Both the position numbers and the translations under genes were made by a program. Under the pieces are notes generated by a model that saw nothing but the letters and a program-made list of their open reading frames with translations, was not told the origin of the DNA and did not search any database. From NCBI RefSeq assembly GCF_023273895.1, contig NZ_CP096883.1, positions 3,410,001 to 3,474,000 of the forward strand: a stretch of 64,000 nt of DNA, written 5' to 3'. Source of the stretch: Sphingobacterium sp. PCS056. GTDB lineage: Bacteria > Bacteroidota > Bacteroidia > Sphingobacteriales > Sphingobacteriaceae. The number at the start of each line of letters is the position of its first letter. Positions within the stretch are counted from its first letter, which is position 1. Of the stretch, positions 53,730 to 62,698 are shown piece by piece.

Positions 53730-54053
53730 ATGATCGTTACCAGTACCAATACCATCGAGGGGAGAGAAGTCCTGCGTTATTTTGATCCCATTTCAGCAAC
53801 AGCTGTTATTGGAGCCAATGCTCTTAGTGAAATCGGAGCCAGCTTCGTGGACTTTTTCGGTGGGCGCTCCCGCAATTATGAAAACAAATTACAGGAGCTA
53901 TATAAGAGCGTAGTGGAGTCTTTAAAGCAAAATGCACGTAGCTATCGGGCAGATGCTGTTATAGGCTTTAGCATCAATATTGATGAGCTGTCGGGCAAAG
54001 GAACGCCTATCGTTTATGATCACCGCTATCGGTACACCAGTATTGCTCAATGA
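53730..54053 (+). pseudogene. YbjQ-like gene, N-terminal domain only
   Basis: ATG at 53730 gives 107 aa covering the whole UPF0145 domain core (TNTIEGREVLRYFDPISAT, IGASFVDFFGGRSRNYENKLQEL, DAVIGFSINIDEL). The frame shift also seen at 42070 ends it as DHRYRYTSIAQ-stop. The zinc-ribbon extension of the other copies is absent; homology ends near 54090. This copy might still make a soluble UPF0145 domain, a family that forms ring-like assemblies of unknown role. Confidence 0.65.
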
Positions 54054-54244
54054 AATTAAACATATACAAGCATAAGCGGTAGGTGTAAATATGCGTTGGC
54101 TTTAGTTTAGGAAAAGAATTTAAAACTACTGAGATCTCAATGACGTAGATTTACGATTTTAGCTTAAAGGTTGAATAGAAAGGAAAAATGATTGCTGTAT
54201 AAAGAAAATATCTGTATTTTCGTCAATTAAACTAGTAGCCATTC

Positions 54245-55960
54245 ATGACCAAACATGCAATATTAATCGGGGTAAATAAAGTTCCTGAAATGGATCTTTT
54301 ATCAACTCCGTGTTCATACGCCATTCAGATGCAAGAATGGGCCGAATCCCAAGGATATATTACGCACCTCTTCATTGATAAACAAGTAGAAGGAATTCAA
54401 AGTAGAGAATGTAATCGCGAACTGATTTTAAATGCAATTTCTGACATTATCGAACAGGGAACCGACAAAATTCTCATTTATTTTGCGGGGCACGGATTTG
54501 AACAGACTGCGGGAAATGATATCTGGCTACTTCCGGGTTATCGTCGTAATTCTGCTGAGTCAATAAGCATTTTTCTCAACAAGGCGCTTGCGTATACATC
54601 CGGAGTACCTCACATCGTTTTTATATCAGACACATGTAGATCACGTTCTTCTACTAATTCTCTGCGGGCTGTTCAGGGAAATGAAATCATCCCATCCATG
54701 GATAGGATGAATCCTCAAACGGAAGTTGATGTCCTTTACTCTACATGGCCGGGGCAGATTTCTACAGATGTAAGGGTTGAAGGAGATGAGTACAGGAGTA
54801 TTTACAGTGAATGTTTAATAGAATGTTTGCATGGTAGAGTTGATGAGGTTATCAGTAACATTACTCGCATAGTCCCAGGCTTCCCTGCTGTTTTATCTTA
54901 CGAGCTAAATAGTTATTTAAAGGAAAATGTACCGAGATTAATGCGAGATGCTGGTTCAAGAGAACAGGTACCGATGGGTGAAATTAATTCCAGAGATCCT
55001 TATTTTTTATCAAGCTTTGGTGAACAAAACAGAACGCAACAAATTAACGAGACTGGACTCGAGTATTGGGCAGGTGATCCTAAACAATCTCGCGACACAA
55101 GAATGCTTGATGAAAAGCTCGATTCAATGATCAAATTAAAAGTTGGACCGACCAAAAGATCAATGAGGAATCTGGTAAATAACTTCAGAAAGGATTATCA
55201 TTTTTTCACCATGGAGAAGCTTTTCAGAGAAGAAATGACAGGATTACACGTTACAGGAATAAACAAACCTTTAATTTTCAGCAGAAGAGAGTCTGATTGG
55301 AAAAACAGGGCGTACAATGCATCTACAAGGGTTTTCAATTTTAATGATATTGACCTTGGCGGTGGAGCAATATATTTAGTCGGAAATAAACGTAGTGACA
55401 GATATTATCCAGTTAATGTTATTCCGGGTTTCTTTACGCATGTCATATTTGAAAAAGGGGAAATTTTAACAGTTAACTACTATCCTACGAGCGGGAATGC
55501 TAAATACGAAGCGAGACGTTTTGCGGATGAAGTTGCGGAACGAAAGGCACATATTATTCTGGCCGCAAAAAACGGCATTTTTCAGGGAACTCAGGAACTT
55601 GCGGGATATTTACGTTCTTATAAACATCTTGATCCCACACTTGGACTTTTTGCCGCCTATGCTTATTTCCAACGTGGGGACTATGCTGGAGTAAGGTCAG
55701 TATTTGACTTTATGCTAAATGATCGCCAAACCATAGTCGAGGATATATGGCTTCTTAATTTTCTTTCTAGGGGAACGGTATGGGATCCGTATCCTTATGA
55801 AATTCCACTTCCATTATTAACAGAGGGCTGGTCATATTTAAAAATGCTGGATAATCCGTATGAAGAACTGTCTTCGCAGCTACAGCCCGGGTTATGGACG
55901 TCATTTACCCGAAAAGGTTTCGATTTTCTTTATCATAGATATAATTTTAGACAAATATAG
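54245..55960 (+). CDS. Caspase-like (C14) protease
   Basis: A 571-aa protein. Residues 1-220 are a C14 caspase p20-like domain: AILIGVNKV at the start, His83 in YFAGHG and Cys131 in FISDTCRS, an intact dyad. Residues 220-571 form a long helical region without recognised repeats, probably a sensor or partner-binding part. The stop abuts the ATG of the alpha/beta hydrolase gene (55960/55961), so they form one operon. Bacterial caspase-like proteases occur in abortive-infection systems, which fits this island. Confidence 0.8.
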   Translation: MTKHAILIGVNKVPEMDLLSTPCSYAIQMQEWAESQGYITHLFIDKQVEGIQSRECNRELILNAISDIIEQGTDKILIYFAGHGFEQTAGNDIWLLPGYRRNSAESISIFLNKALAYTSGVPHIVFISDTCRSRSSTNSLRAVQGNEIIPSMDRMNPQTEVDVLYSTWPGQISTDVRVEGDEYRSIYSECLIECLHGRVDEVISNITRIVPGFPAVLSYELNSYLKENVPRLMRDAGSREQVPMGEINSRDPYFLSSFGEQNRTQQINETGLEYWAGDPKQSRDTRMLDEKLDSMIKLKVGPTKRSMRNLVNNFRKDYHFFTMEKLFREEMTGLHVTGINKPLIFSRRESDWKNRAYNASTRVFNFNDIDLGGGAIYLVGNKRSDRYYPVNVIPGFFTHVIFEKGEILTVNYYPTSGNAKYEARRFADEVAERKAHIILAAKNGIFQGTQELAGYLRSYKHLDPTLGLFAAYAYFQRGDYAGVRSVFDFMLNDRQTIVEDIWLLNFLSRGTVWDPYPYEIPLPLLTEGWSYLKMLDNPYEELSSQLQPGLWTSFTRKGFDFLYHRYNFRQI

Positions 55961-56875
55961 ATGCAGATCATATTTATACACGGAAGGGACCAACAAAGAT
56001 TCAGTCAGGAGACATTGCTCGGCCTTTGGACTGAAAACCTGAAACAGTCTTTCGAACAAGCCCGTATTCCTTACACCGAGAGACTTGAGATAAAAATGCC
56101 GCATTATGGCAAGGAACTTATTGAACTACGTGATAAGTATAAAAAAGATATTAGAAGTGGTAAGTACCAAATGAAATCCGCCGGTGATGAAGAAAGCCTA
56201 GATGATATTGGTATTATCCAATTGGCACTTATTGATGATCTTCGCAAGCACGCAGGCATTAGCGACGAAGAATTTGCCTTGTTAATGCGAGGAAACGAAC
56301 AGCAGCGTGGATGGAAGAATAAGGAAACAGTTCTTAAAATAGCTAGACGGTTAGATGAGAGACAAAGAAAGATTTCAAATATGATCGTACGGCTGGGGAC
56401 ATCTGATGTTGTCACGTACCTTGTTGTCCCAGAAGCAAAGAAAGTTATAAATAAGTACTTTACAGAAGTGCTCAGTAAAGAACCGACTATTGTAATAGCC
56501 CATTCATTGGGTACCATTATCGCATATGACATGTTGCACACATTAAAGAGAGAAAATTACGATATCCGTGGGGTAATTACATTAGGTAGCCCGTTGGGTG
56601 TAAATTCAGTTATCAGGCAGTTATATCCGCCGCCATCATTCCCTATGGTCATCAGAGGAAATTGGACCAATATTTACGATGAATCGGATTTTGTATCGCT
56701 AAGACCGCTCAATGGTGGTCATTTTAAAGTTGATCCCATGATTATCAACCATATCGTTGTAAATACAACTAAAAATAGGCATGGTATCGAAGGATATCTC
56801 AGTAATCCCATTGTAGCACAGGCTATTTCTGAGATTTTGAATTCTGATAAATTCAAAACACCTATAAATGATTAA
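55961..56875 (+). CDS. Alpha/beta hydrolase (lipase-like), caspase partner
   Basis: A 304-aa protein. FIHGRDQ at residues 5-11 forms the oxyanion turn, AHSLGT carries nucleophile Ser182, and Asp243 (YDESDFVS) and His264 or His274-region complete a plausible triad. It is similar to PGAP1/lipase-type hydrolases. Residues about 45-160 are a helical insertion rich in Glu, Lys and Arg that might be a protease target. A lipase-type effector released or activated by the caspase would damage membranes; that is inference. Confidence 0.72.
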   Translation: MQIIFIHGRDQQRFSQETLLGLWTENLKQSFEQARIPYTERLEIKMPHYGKELIELRDKYKKDIRSGKYQMKSAGDEESLDDIGIIQLALIDDLRKHAGISDEEFALLMRGNEQQRGWKNKETVLKIARRLDERQRKISNMIVRLGTSDVVTYLVVPEAKKVINKYFTEVLSKEPTIVIAHSLGTIIAYDMLHTLKRENYDIRGVITLGSPLGVNSVIRQLYPPPSFPMVIRGNWTNIYDESDFVSLRPLNGGHFKVDPMIINHIVVNTTKNRHGIEGYLSNPIVAQAISEILNSDKFKTPIND

Positions 56876-56999
56876 AACAATAAGAACGCTTATAATTTTG
56901 CTTGTCTTCATCTGTTCAATCTACAGAGCGCAAGCTGTAATTGTTAGCAAAAAACTTAGGGACATTTATGAACTTGTAGAAAAAACAATAGCAGTATAG
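56868..56999 (+). CDS. Possible small secreted peptide or remnant, 43 aa
   Basis: ATG at 56868 overlaps the hydrolase stop by 8 nt. The 43 codons begin with a signal-peptide-like stretch (IRTLIILLVFICSIYRAQA) and end KTIAV. It may be the start of a gene whose rest was lost, or a real short peptide. Nothing similar is known to me. Confidence 0.3.
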   Translation: MIKTIRTLIILLVFICSIYRAQAVIVSKKLRDIYELVEKTIAV

Positions 57000-57639
57000 A
57001 AAACTAATTTATGCAGTATAACAGGCATGGTCATTGTATTGAGAAAATCTTATGTGGAAGCTCGAGGTTGGAGAACAGGTAAGTCTACCCTTACAGCAGG
57101 CAGCCTAGATTTTAAGGAAGACTTGCTGCCTACCATTTAAGGTCATAGCTTCATTGAAAATTAAGACAATTAACGGATTTTATCCCGTTTGGTTGTATTG
57201 ACAATTTCACAGCTCTAGAAGCTGTAGATCGATTTTAAAAATATCCCTTCAATTTGCGTTCCCTTGAGTTCTTTTTTATTGAGCCAATTCTTGTTCTTTG
57301 GCGCTAAAATTTACTTTTCCGTTACTGGGTTAGCTAGATGTCTGCTTTTCAGAAAACTGTTTTCCCCAACGGTGTAATAATGAGAACTTAATGTCTAATT
57401 CATTGGTTTACTAAGCCACACCTGTATGTTTATTACTCATTTCAACAATCATAAGTTCGATCTTTTATAGATACTTTTTTATTTCTCGTGACATAATTTC
57501 TGTTAAGGTATAGAATTCACTTAATGTCTGCTCAAAATAGCACCTTTAAAAGGTTAATGACATATTTTGTTGTACATTCCCTTTTTAATAAAAATATACG
57601 GGTGTTTTTTACCAGTATATTTTTATTAAAATTTCAAAT
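57000..57639. other. Non-coding stretch, no gene seen
   Basis: 640 bp of mixed, AT-rich sequence. A short GGCAGC/GCTGCC inverted repeat lies near 57100-57135. No frame looks like a gene. It contains no copy of the Rpn or YbjQ modules. Confidence 0.4.
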
Positions 57640-58131
57640 TTATTGACTTTGATCCATAGTTCCTCTTTCTTCGGATGAAAAATACCCATATTCAATATTT
57701 AAATCCCTAAACTTTAAAAATAGATCTAGTGTATTTCTATCGCTGTTCAGCCATTCGAAAAGAACATTAAGTGCTACCTCTAAATGAGTCGATATATATG
57801 CTTGTCTACTATCCGCACCTCTTATTCCTTGAGCATTTTTCTTTTTTCCCCCTGTTAGAAAAATTGATTTCTCTTCTCTAATAATATCTCTAATTTCTTT
57901 GTTACTGTCTCCTTCAGGAAGATGGGTTTTAAGTATCCCCTGTATCGCATAAAATATTTTGTAAGATTTATCTGGATTTTGAACATCATTACCGTAGTCA
58001 ATCTCAATATTTTTAAATTCTTCCGGTTTTTCAAAGCCTAATTCAAATGCTTTGTTTTCATCTGCTTTTTTTGCTAATTCTCTGATTTTAAGTAGAGAAA
58101 GCTCATTGTATTTGTCTGTTTTATTATCCAT
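57640..58131 (-). CDS. Hypothetical protein partner of HTH-ImmA
   Basis: A 163-aa protein with a conserved-looking core (NKEIRDIIREEKSIFLTGGKKK ... RGADSRQAYISTHLEVALNVLFEWL). No family is recognised. It is 2 nt downstream of the HTH-ImmA gene on the same strand, a spacing typical of toxin-antitoxin or regulator-target pairs. It could be the toxin. Confidence 0.55.
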   Translation of the reverse strand: MDNKTDKYNELSLLKIRELAKKADENKAFELGFEKPEEFKNIEIDYGNDVQNPDKSYKIFYAIQGILKTHLPEGDSNKEIRDIIREEKSIFLTGGKKKNAQGIRGADSRQAYISTHLEVALNVLFEWLNSDRNTLDLFLKFRDLNIEYGYFSSEERGTMDQSQ

Positions 58132-58133
58132 AA

Positions 58134-59318
58134 TTATGCGTTTATTTTATCAAGAATCTTTTCCAGTTCTAATTGAACATTTTTATCGTAGTCCCATATG
58201 TTAGATTTTAGTGGGGCAATTGCCTGTTCAGACGAAATTAAATATTTACTATATCTCTTATAATGTTCCTCTTTATTGGAATTCTTCTTTATATAGAAAC
58301 CATAAATTATCGAAGGATGTACATAGTTTCGTTCTGCATATGCTTTCACTAAATTGTAGTTATTTATATTTGAAGAAATGTAATTTAATTTATCTTCATT
58401 GAACAGCATTTCTTCTGCAAACCTATTTGCTCTTTCCTCATTTAATAATAGTAAGTCTGCCATTCCACTTAGGTGAAATTTTTGAGATTTTAACTCTTCT
58501 AAATCAAAAATGATATGTGCAAGTTCATGAAATAGCGTAAACCATAATAAATCATATCTCTTGTAATGATTTGTCAAAACAATACAAGGTTTGTTGTTAA
58601 TGAAAAAACTAGCACCAAAAACAGCAGTTTTAGATATATAATCTTGCACAATGACTGTTATTCCGATATTGAATAAAGCTCTTACAATTGTTAGGAGACC
58701 AGTATCTATATTGAGTGTATATGGACGAATTTTAGTCACCATATCTTCTAATCTTTCAACAGAAAAATCATTATTGTTTTGAATTCTGTTAAATTGATTA
58801 TATGCACACTTAATCCAGAATTCATTCATGAAATCCTGTGATTTTAATTTAGATTTACTGAATAAAGAGTAAGCAAAATTTTCTTTATAATCATAAATCG
58901 ATTTAAGACCGAAAAAATCTACAATTCTATGTTCAATATCGATTATGTTGCTTTTATCTTTTATAAAATTTATTTTTTCTAATCCATTAAGATCAAAGTT
59001 GTTTGCAATAAAAGAAGCTTTTTTACTATGTTCAATTTCTTCGATTATTTCTTTTGTTGTATTTGCTATATAAGCTGAAACAACTTTATCAACATCCAAT
59101 TCTAAGAAATTAGCTAATTTGATCAGACTAACAATATCGATTTTATAGTCTTCATTTTTTATAATTCGAGATAGGGTATCTTTATTAATACTTAGTATTG
59201 CAGCAAGATGAATATTTGTTTTTATATTCAGAAGCGCTTTTTTTTCCTCAATCAAATCCACAAGATTTTTTTGATGTCGTATTCCTAAAATATCATATAG
59301 TTCGTTGATGTTGTTCAT
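58134..59318 (-). CDS. HTH-ImmA/IrrE metallopeptidase regulator
   Basis: 394 aa. Residues about 37-75 are a helix-turn-helix (HLAAILSINKDTLSRII). Residues 230-300 hold the ImmA zinc site HELAH (264-268) followed by ERANRFAEEML for the third ligand. Such proteins cleave or regulate a partner and bind their own operator. A palindrome, TTTATCAAATTTGATAAA, lies 3 bp upstream of its start. It is probably autoregulated and coupled to the 163-aa gene. Confidence 0.78.
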   Translation of the reverse strand: MNNINELYDILGIRHQKNLVDLIEEKKALLNIKTNIHLAAILSINKDTLSRIIKNEDYKIDIVSLIKLANFLELDVDKVVSAYIANTTKEIIEEIEHSKKASFIANNFDLNGLEKINFIKDKSNIIDIEHRIVDFFGLKSIYDYKENFAYSLFSKSKLKSQDFMNEFWIKCAYNQFNRIQNNNDFSVERLEDMVTKIRPYTLNIDTGLLTIVRALFNIGITVIVQDYISKTAVFGASFFINNKPCIVLTNHYKRYDLLWFTLFHELAHIIFDLEELKSQKFHLSGMADLLLLNEERANRFAEEMLFNEDKLNYISSNINNYNLVKAYAERNYVHPSIIYGFYIKKNSNKEEHYKRYSKYLISSEQAIAPLKSNIWDYDKNVQLELEKILDKINA

Positions 59319-59320
59319 GA

Positions 59321-59400
59321 TTTATCAAATTTGATAAACAAAAATACACCTTTATTATTTATAAAATGTATTTTTTTATTTTTTTATCAAAAATGATCAA
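59321..59400. promoter_or_regulatory. Palindromic operators of the HTH-ImmA pair
   Basis: TTTATCAAATTTGATAAA (59321-59338) is a perfect 18-bp palindrome. A second, imperfect site with TTATCA ... TGATCAA lies at 59384-59400. Both are in the gap between the start of the HTH-ImmA gene and the stop of the GapS4b-like gene, the expected place for an autorepressor. Confidence 0.65.
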
Positions 59401-59418
59401 TATTACTATGTAAGGGTA

Positions 59419-60543
59419 TTAATCTATCTCACCTGTCAATTTGAATTGGTTGAATTTGGTTATTTTTATTTTTTCTATTATATCAAAAATTACTTTATTG
59501 ATTTTTTGTTGATTAAGAAACGATTTAGATTCTTTATCTAACTGGATATCTAAGGTAATTTGGAGCTCGGACGTTATATCTCTAGATTTACCGATGTAAT
59601 CAGGAAAACTGAATACAACATCGCATTTACCAGTTAATCCTTGATAATTTAAGTTATATTTTAATTTAACCATGCTTAATATAAGCTTAGGGAAATACGC
59701 AGCATTATTTAGTAGGATGTGATTTTGAAGAGATTTTCCATTTAATTTTAAATTGTCTATATCATTCAAAAATCTTTGAATATCTTTATGACTTTCGACT
59801 TTTTCGTCCAAATATAAGTCAACATCCGAGGTGCTAGCAAAAGTTAAATAAGCGATTTTAGTTATGGCGAAAGAATTTAGGAATTGAACTCTTTTCTTAT
59901 TGTCAAAATCACAAAATCTGATCCGCACAAAATCTGTCCCAGATTTAACTATTGACTTTTCCGTTAATCTTTGTTTTATGTTTTTGATGATTAGCTCATT
60001 AACATTGTGTGTTTCTTTCGCAGTAATATTTTGTTGTAAAGTAAGCTGAAGTTCACTATCCTTGTTTTTCTTAATGATAACTCTTCCTGAGTGTGTTGAA
60101 GTCTTATTTTGGAAATCAAACAGTAAATTTTCTCTTTCTAATTCGTAATCTAAAATAGCAGTATTATTGTCCTCCAAATAAAATGTTGGATTTCCTTTTA
60201 CAGTGAAATATTGCTTATAAGGGCTACTGTCATCTATTAATTTATTGATATCAAATCCTTTTTCTATTATTTCGGTTAGAGAAAAAACGCTTTCGCATTG
60301 AATACTTGCTGTTCTATATTTTGTTTTGTCTTCTTTGTTTTTTTGCGTCTCTAAAAAGTAATGGAAATCATTAGGACTTATTATAGTTTTCATCAGTAGT
60401 GGTACCGATCCGTTTTTTTCCTGATTAGGTAGAAAAACACCTTTATCTCGTAGCAACGAATGTATTTTAAAATCAGAAATATTGGTTTTGACTAGTAATT
60501 GACGGATCAGGTCACCTTGTGGTAAATATGAAAAATCACTCAT
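59419..60543 (-). CDS. gapS4b: GapS4b-like defence protein
   Basis: A 374-aa protein. The opening LPQGDLIRQLLVKTNISDFKI, then LLRDKGVFLPNQEKN and PLLMKTIISPNDF, agrees with what I remember of GapS4b. The body is a long mixed domain without an active-site motif I can name. It is 3 nt after the GapS4a-like gene, as expected for the two-gene GAPS4 anti-phage (abortive infection) system. The call is from memory and the pairing; no alignment. Confidence 0.6.
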   Translation of the reverse strand: MSDFSYLPQGDLIRQLLVKTNISDFKIHSLLRDKGVFLPNQEKNGSVPLLMKTIISPNDFHYFLETQKNKEDKTKYRTASIQCESVFSLTEIIEKGFDINKLIDDSSPYKQYFTVKGNPTFYLEDNNTAILDYELERENLLFDFQNKTSTHSGRVIIKKNKDSELQLTLQQNITAKETHNVNELIIKNIKQRLTEKSIVKSGTDFVRIRFCDFDNKKRVQFLNSFAITKIAYLTFASTSDVDLYLDEKVESHKDIQRFLNDIDNLKLNGKSLQNHILLNNAAYFPKLILSMVKLKYNLNYQGLTGKCDVVFSFPDYIGKSRDITSELQITLDIQLDKESKSFLNQQKINKVIFDIIEKIKITKFNQFKLTGEID

Positions 60544-60546
60544 TTT

Positions 60547-61488
60547 TTAATTTTTAAAATCTTTTGGAAATTTTTGAACATAGAAATTTTTGTCAAATTG
60601 GAACTGTCTAAATTTTCGAAGTGCACCTTTAACCGTTGTTTCATGATCCAACGAACTATAGTTTTTAAAATTTAAAACTGTTTTATTTAAAGCTCCCAAA
60701 GTATTTATTGAGCTGGCTAAACCAATAATCTGTTCTGCAGTAAACTCATTAATCTCCATATTAATATAAATATGAAGTTCAATTTTACCTTCTTTCGCAA
60801 TTCTCATAGGAATAATATCAGAATAGAGATAGTGAATTGGAAAAGTTTTGCCAAATGGTTCCTCTGCGTAAGAATTTGGATTTAAAGAATTATTAATGTA
60901 AACAAAATCCAAATTATCATTTCCTTCTAATCTCCGCATGCTTAAGATACTATTGTATAAGAAATTTATCCTAGCATTATCAACAATTATTACACTATCA
61001 AAAGCCATGTCAAATTCAATAATGGAATTACTTATTTCTCCAATTATTGAAGTCTCATTTGGAGAATCCTCTGACAACCATACTAAGACTCCTATTGTAT
61101 CAGATCTTTTAATACCATTAAATTGTTTTAGAGCACCATTCCTAATCTGGGAATTTGAAAAACATTCATATGTTTGAGTTAAATCTTTAAGATGATTTTT
61201 AAAAGTGCTTTTTGTTTTAGTTATAGAGGGATAAGGGTTTTTAGTGTATTTGGAGGACATAATAACTAAGTCTAATACTTCGTCTTCCACAGGTGATGCA
61301 TAAGATATAAAACCATCTATTCCGTGAGTTTGACGTTCACCTTTTGCGGAGCTTGACTTGTGTTTTAAATTATGAATGCAATTAAGTTTGATTCCTGTTT
61401 CGATATTTGGATATCCTAAAACCTCTTCAAATAAAAATTTGGCAATTTCTTCACCTTTTTCCCCGATTGATTTTGATAATTCTCCCAT
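60547..61488 (-). CDS. gapS4a: GapS4a-like PD-(D/E)XK nuclease
   Basis: A 313-aa protein starting MGELSKSIGEKGEEIAKFLF. The block THGIDGFISY ... VIMSSKYT fits an Asp, then Ser-x-Lys version of the PD-(D/E)XK core (residues about 56-80). It closes with QFDKNFYVQKFPKDF. In the known GAPS4 system this subunit is the nuclease. First gene of the minus-strand operon. Confidence 0.62.
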   Translation of the reverse strand: MGELSKSIGEKGEEIAKFLFEEVLGYPNIETGIKLNCIHNLKHKSSSAKGERQTHGIDGFISYASPVEDEVLDLVIMSSKYTKNPYPSITKTKSTFKNHLKDLTQTYECFSNSQIRNGALKQFNGIKRSDTIGVLVWLSEDSPNETSIIGEISNSIIEFDMAFDSVIIVDNARINFLYNSILSMRRLEGNDNLDFVYINNSLNPNSYAEEPFGKTFPIHYLYSDIIPMRIAKEGKIELHIYINMEINEFTAEQIIGLASSINTLGALNKTVLNFKNYSSLDHETTVKGALRKFRQFQFDKNFYVQKFPKDFKN

Positions 61489-61664
61489 TAATGAATTTGT
61501 ATATGTTTAATAATATGGTATTCCTGCGAGGAATTTTGCAATTAAGATACGATAAAATTAAATAAAAATAAAATGAGTTTAAATACTATTACTTTTAAGA
61601 TTTATCACTTATACAATCGATAACTAAATTTTCAACAGATTTCGTGCTACTATAAGTCGTGCTG

Positions 61665-61694
61665 ATTTCGCTTTATTCATTAATAAAGCGAAAT
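61665..61694. terminator. Hairpin between Mrr-like and GapS4a-like genes
   Basis: ATTTCGCTTTAT (61665-61676) pairs perfectly with 61683-61694 around a 6-nt loop. There is no clear T run on either side, so it may be a weak terminator for the Mrr-like gene or another structure. The rest of 61489-61777 shows nothing. Confidence 0.45.
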
Positions 61695-61777
61695 AGTCTA
61701 TTGGTAGATTTATCCGTTTTTACTCTAAAAATTGATAGGTTCAAAAACGCATTTCAATTTAATCGTAGAGACGGTAA

Positions 61778-62635
61778 TTATTGGTGAGTCTGTGGTAGAT
61801 TCCAAATTAATCCACTTTTTGACAAAGTTAGTTTCCTTTTATCAAATAGCTCTTCCATTATCATCCAAACCTGATCTTTCAACAGGAATGATCTCTTGGA
61901 ACTTCTATCTGTCTTTGTAAAAAATCCTGTAATTGATATTTTTTCGACAGCGATTTCTTCATTCGGTAACTTCAATGACAGCTTTTTGCTTATTGAAAAA
62001 TCTATAGTTGTAGTTTTTAAAAGACTTTTTCTCAATTCCAATTCATCAGAAAACATTCTCAGGTACTTACTAAAAGGAGTCACTATATTATATGAATCAT
62101 TCAGATTCATATAATATAGTGACATTATTTTCTTTTCATCAGTAATAGTTATGCTACCAAAATCTATGCTTGTGACGTTAGCCCGAGAAACTATCATATT
62201 GATGTGAAGATTGAGTGTTCCAATTTCGAACGTCTTTTTGAAATCCTCATCATTTTCGTCGGCTTCCCTTAGTTCAACCAATTTTATTCCTTCATGTTCG
62301 GCAAAAATCAATGTGTCTCTAGTAAAACCCGCTTTACAAACAATGATGCCACTCGCTATATCCGAATCCTCCATAATCTTGGAAAGTTTCATAACGACGT
62401 CCTTGTTAACTTTTTTATTCACATACTTACATTCGATTGCTGTAAGTATTTGCTGTTCACCATTAAATTGTTCAGTTAGCACGTCAACCTGATGCTTCAC
62501 ACCTGATCTCCCTTTTACTTTTGATGTTCTTCCAAATCCTAGTACTTTAATTCCATACTCAACCCCCAGTGCCTCATAAATGTATTTAGTGATGGCTTCA
62601 TATTCCTCCCAATTTAGATCGTATTTATCGGACAT
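61778..62635 (-). CDS. Mrr-like restriction endonuclease
   Basis: 285 aa. The N-terminal Mrr_cat domain has GVKHQVDV (Asp51) and AIECKYV (Glu68, Lys70), the PD-(D/E)XK triad, plus SGIIVCKAGFTRDTL. The C-terminal about 130 residues are a beta-rich domain of unknown kind. Such stand-alone enzymes often cut modified DNA or act in defence. A perfect 20-bp inverted repeat lies within the coding sequence (62079-62123). Confidence 0.75.
   Translation of the reverse strand: MSDKYDLNWEEYEAITKYIYEALGVEYGIKVLGFGRTSKVKGRSGVKHQVDVLTEQFNGEQQILTAIECKYVNKKVNKDVVMKLSKIMEDSDIASGIIVCKAGFTRDTLIFAEHEGIKLVELREADENDEDFKKTFEIGTLNLHINMIVSRANVTSIDFGSITITDEKKIMSLYYMNLNDSYNIVTPFSKYLRMFSDELELRKSLLKTTTIDFSISKKLSLKLPNEEIAVEKISITGFFTKTDRSSKRSFLLKDQVWMIMEELFDKRKLTLSKSGLIWNLPQTHQ
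62079..62123. repeat. Perfect 20-bp inverted repeat inside Mrr-like gene
   Basis: 62079-62098 is the exact reverse complement of 62104-62123, with a 5-nt spacer (ATTCA). It encodes part of YYMNLNDSYNIVTP, between the two domains. Confidence 0.9.
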
Positions 62636-62698
62636 TGTTTTATAATAAATGTTTATGCACTATCGCGTTGTTACAAATATTTTTAGAAATTTAAACCT

